In this document: piece after piece, positions 14,383 to 15,832 of the stretch
How positions within the stretch are numbered: position 1 is the first letter of the stretch
How the letters are laid out: every line of letters starts with the position of its first letter
Source: RYN-124 sp033851845
GTDB taxonomy: Bacteria > Actinomycetota > Actinomycetes > Mycobacteriales > SCTD01
Direction of reading: 5' to 3'
Assembly (NCBI GenBank): GCA_033851845.1
Contig: JAWWOH010000100.1
Location: 1 to 15,832, forward strand
DNA: 15,832 nt
The notes under the pieces: generated by a model
Database searches by the model: none
Told to the model about the DNA's origin: nothing
Seen by the model: the letters and a program-made list of their open reading frames with translations, nothing else
Made by a program: the position numbers and the translations under genes

Positions 14383-14390
14383 CCTCCCCC
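14383..14390 (-). promoter_or_regulatory. ribosome binding site of the large secreted protein
   Basis: Minus-strand GGGGGAGG ends seven bases before ATG 14375, an ideal spacing, and confirms the start that yields the complete signal peptide. Confidence 0.75.
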
Positions 14391-14422
14391 GAAGCGCCCA
14401 CCACCCCCGTGGCGGGTCCGGC

Positions 14423-14436
14423 GGTCACACGTGACC
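14423..14436. promoter_or_regulatory. inverted repeat GGTCAC-N2-GTGACC, candidate operator
   Basis: Six-base perfect half-sites around a two-base centre, 48 bases upstream of ATG 14375, in the 243-base gap (14376-14618) that must hold the promoter of the secreted pair. The size and symmetry suit a dimeric regulator. Further upstream on the minus strand TAGGGT (14485 region) fits TANNNT, but no convincing promoter could be fixed. No gene is seen in this gap. Confidence 0.4.
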
Positions 14437-14565
14437 AGCCGATGGGGATATGAAAATGGTTAGAACGGAAGCGCGCGGGAGGGCTGGCACCCTACTTATT
14501 TCCTAGTCCCGGCCCCTTGTGTCCTGTCGTGTCCGCTTTTGCGGCTCAAGACGCACTGTCGAGAT

Positions 14566-14605
14566 GCCGAAGGGCGGCCTCCGCATCGGGAGACCGCCCT
14601 TCGGC
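14566..14605 (-). terminator. hairpin terminator downstream of clpC
   Basis: Bases 14566-14577 pair perfectly with 14594-14605 (12-base stem, mostly G-C), with a short extra pairing of CTCC and GGAG inside the 16-base loop. The stem starts 13 bases after the clpC stop on the minus strand. No U tract follows, as is common for actinobacterial terminators. It would insulate the secreted-protein operon from clpC transcription. Confidence 0.75.
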
Positions 14606-14618
14606 GACGTACGACGAA

Positions 14619-15832
<1,214 letters not shown>

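Noticed and set aside
14533..14544. CCGCTTTTGCGG as a terminator
   Set aside because: Only a four-base stem; the 12-base stem at 14566-14605 is a far better candidate.

Overview
The window is high-GC DNA (hand-counted 60-base lines run from about 55 to 72 % G+C) with frequent GTG starts and purine-rich Shine-Dalgarno sites. It carries disA, a short mutY and clpC, and appears to be chromosomal DNA of an actinobacterium (Actinomycetota). Recalled from memory, the order disA - small anchored protein - mutY - clpC also exists in Mycobacterium tuberculosis (Rv3586, Rv3587c, Rv3589, Rv3596c). The skeleton is therefore conserved chromosome and the other genes sit between its parts.

Layout: (1) 1-1226, disA (c-di-AMP synthase, +) with its promoter/RBS region. 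(2) 1395-5359, a minus-strand five-gene operon read from 5359 downward: membrane-anchored extracellular protein, Hpt-domain protein, CheB, CheR with a C-terminal TPR region, CheW. All four junctions are 4-base start/stop overlaps. (3) 5398-6288, mutY (+). (4) 6260-7786, a cytosolic PAS-GAF histidine kinase (-), overlapping the end of mutY by 29 bases. (5) 7871-10993, a giant zinc-ribbon / class III cyclase / AAA ATPase / helical-repeat protein (+). (6) 10990-14375, a minus-strand pair encoding two secreted proteins: a 941-residue metalloprotease-like protein with a broken zinc motif and calcium-binding repeats, then a 182-residue four-cysteine protein. (7) 14619 to the right edge, the 3' part of clpC (-).

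How they fit together: the chemosensory operon has the adaptation enzymes (CheB, CheR), an adaptor (CheW) and a phosphotransfer protein, but no receptor, CheA, CheY or flagellar gene in view. It is probably a module of a non-motility or dispersed signalling pathway. The PAS-GAF kinase has no adjacent response regulator, so the Hpt protein is a conceivable but untested partner. The secreted pair is the least explained part of the window.

There is no stretch over 300 bases without a gene. The largest gaps are 14376-14618 (promoter/operator region plus the clpC terminator) and 1227-1394 (inverted repeats between convergent genes). I saw no tRNA, rRNA, CRISPR array, transposase, integrase or insertion sequence.
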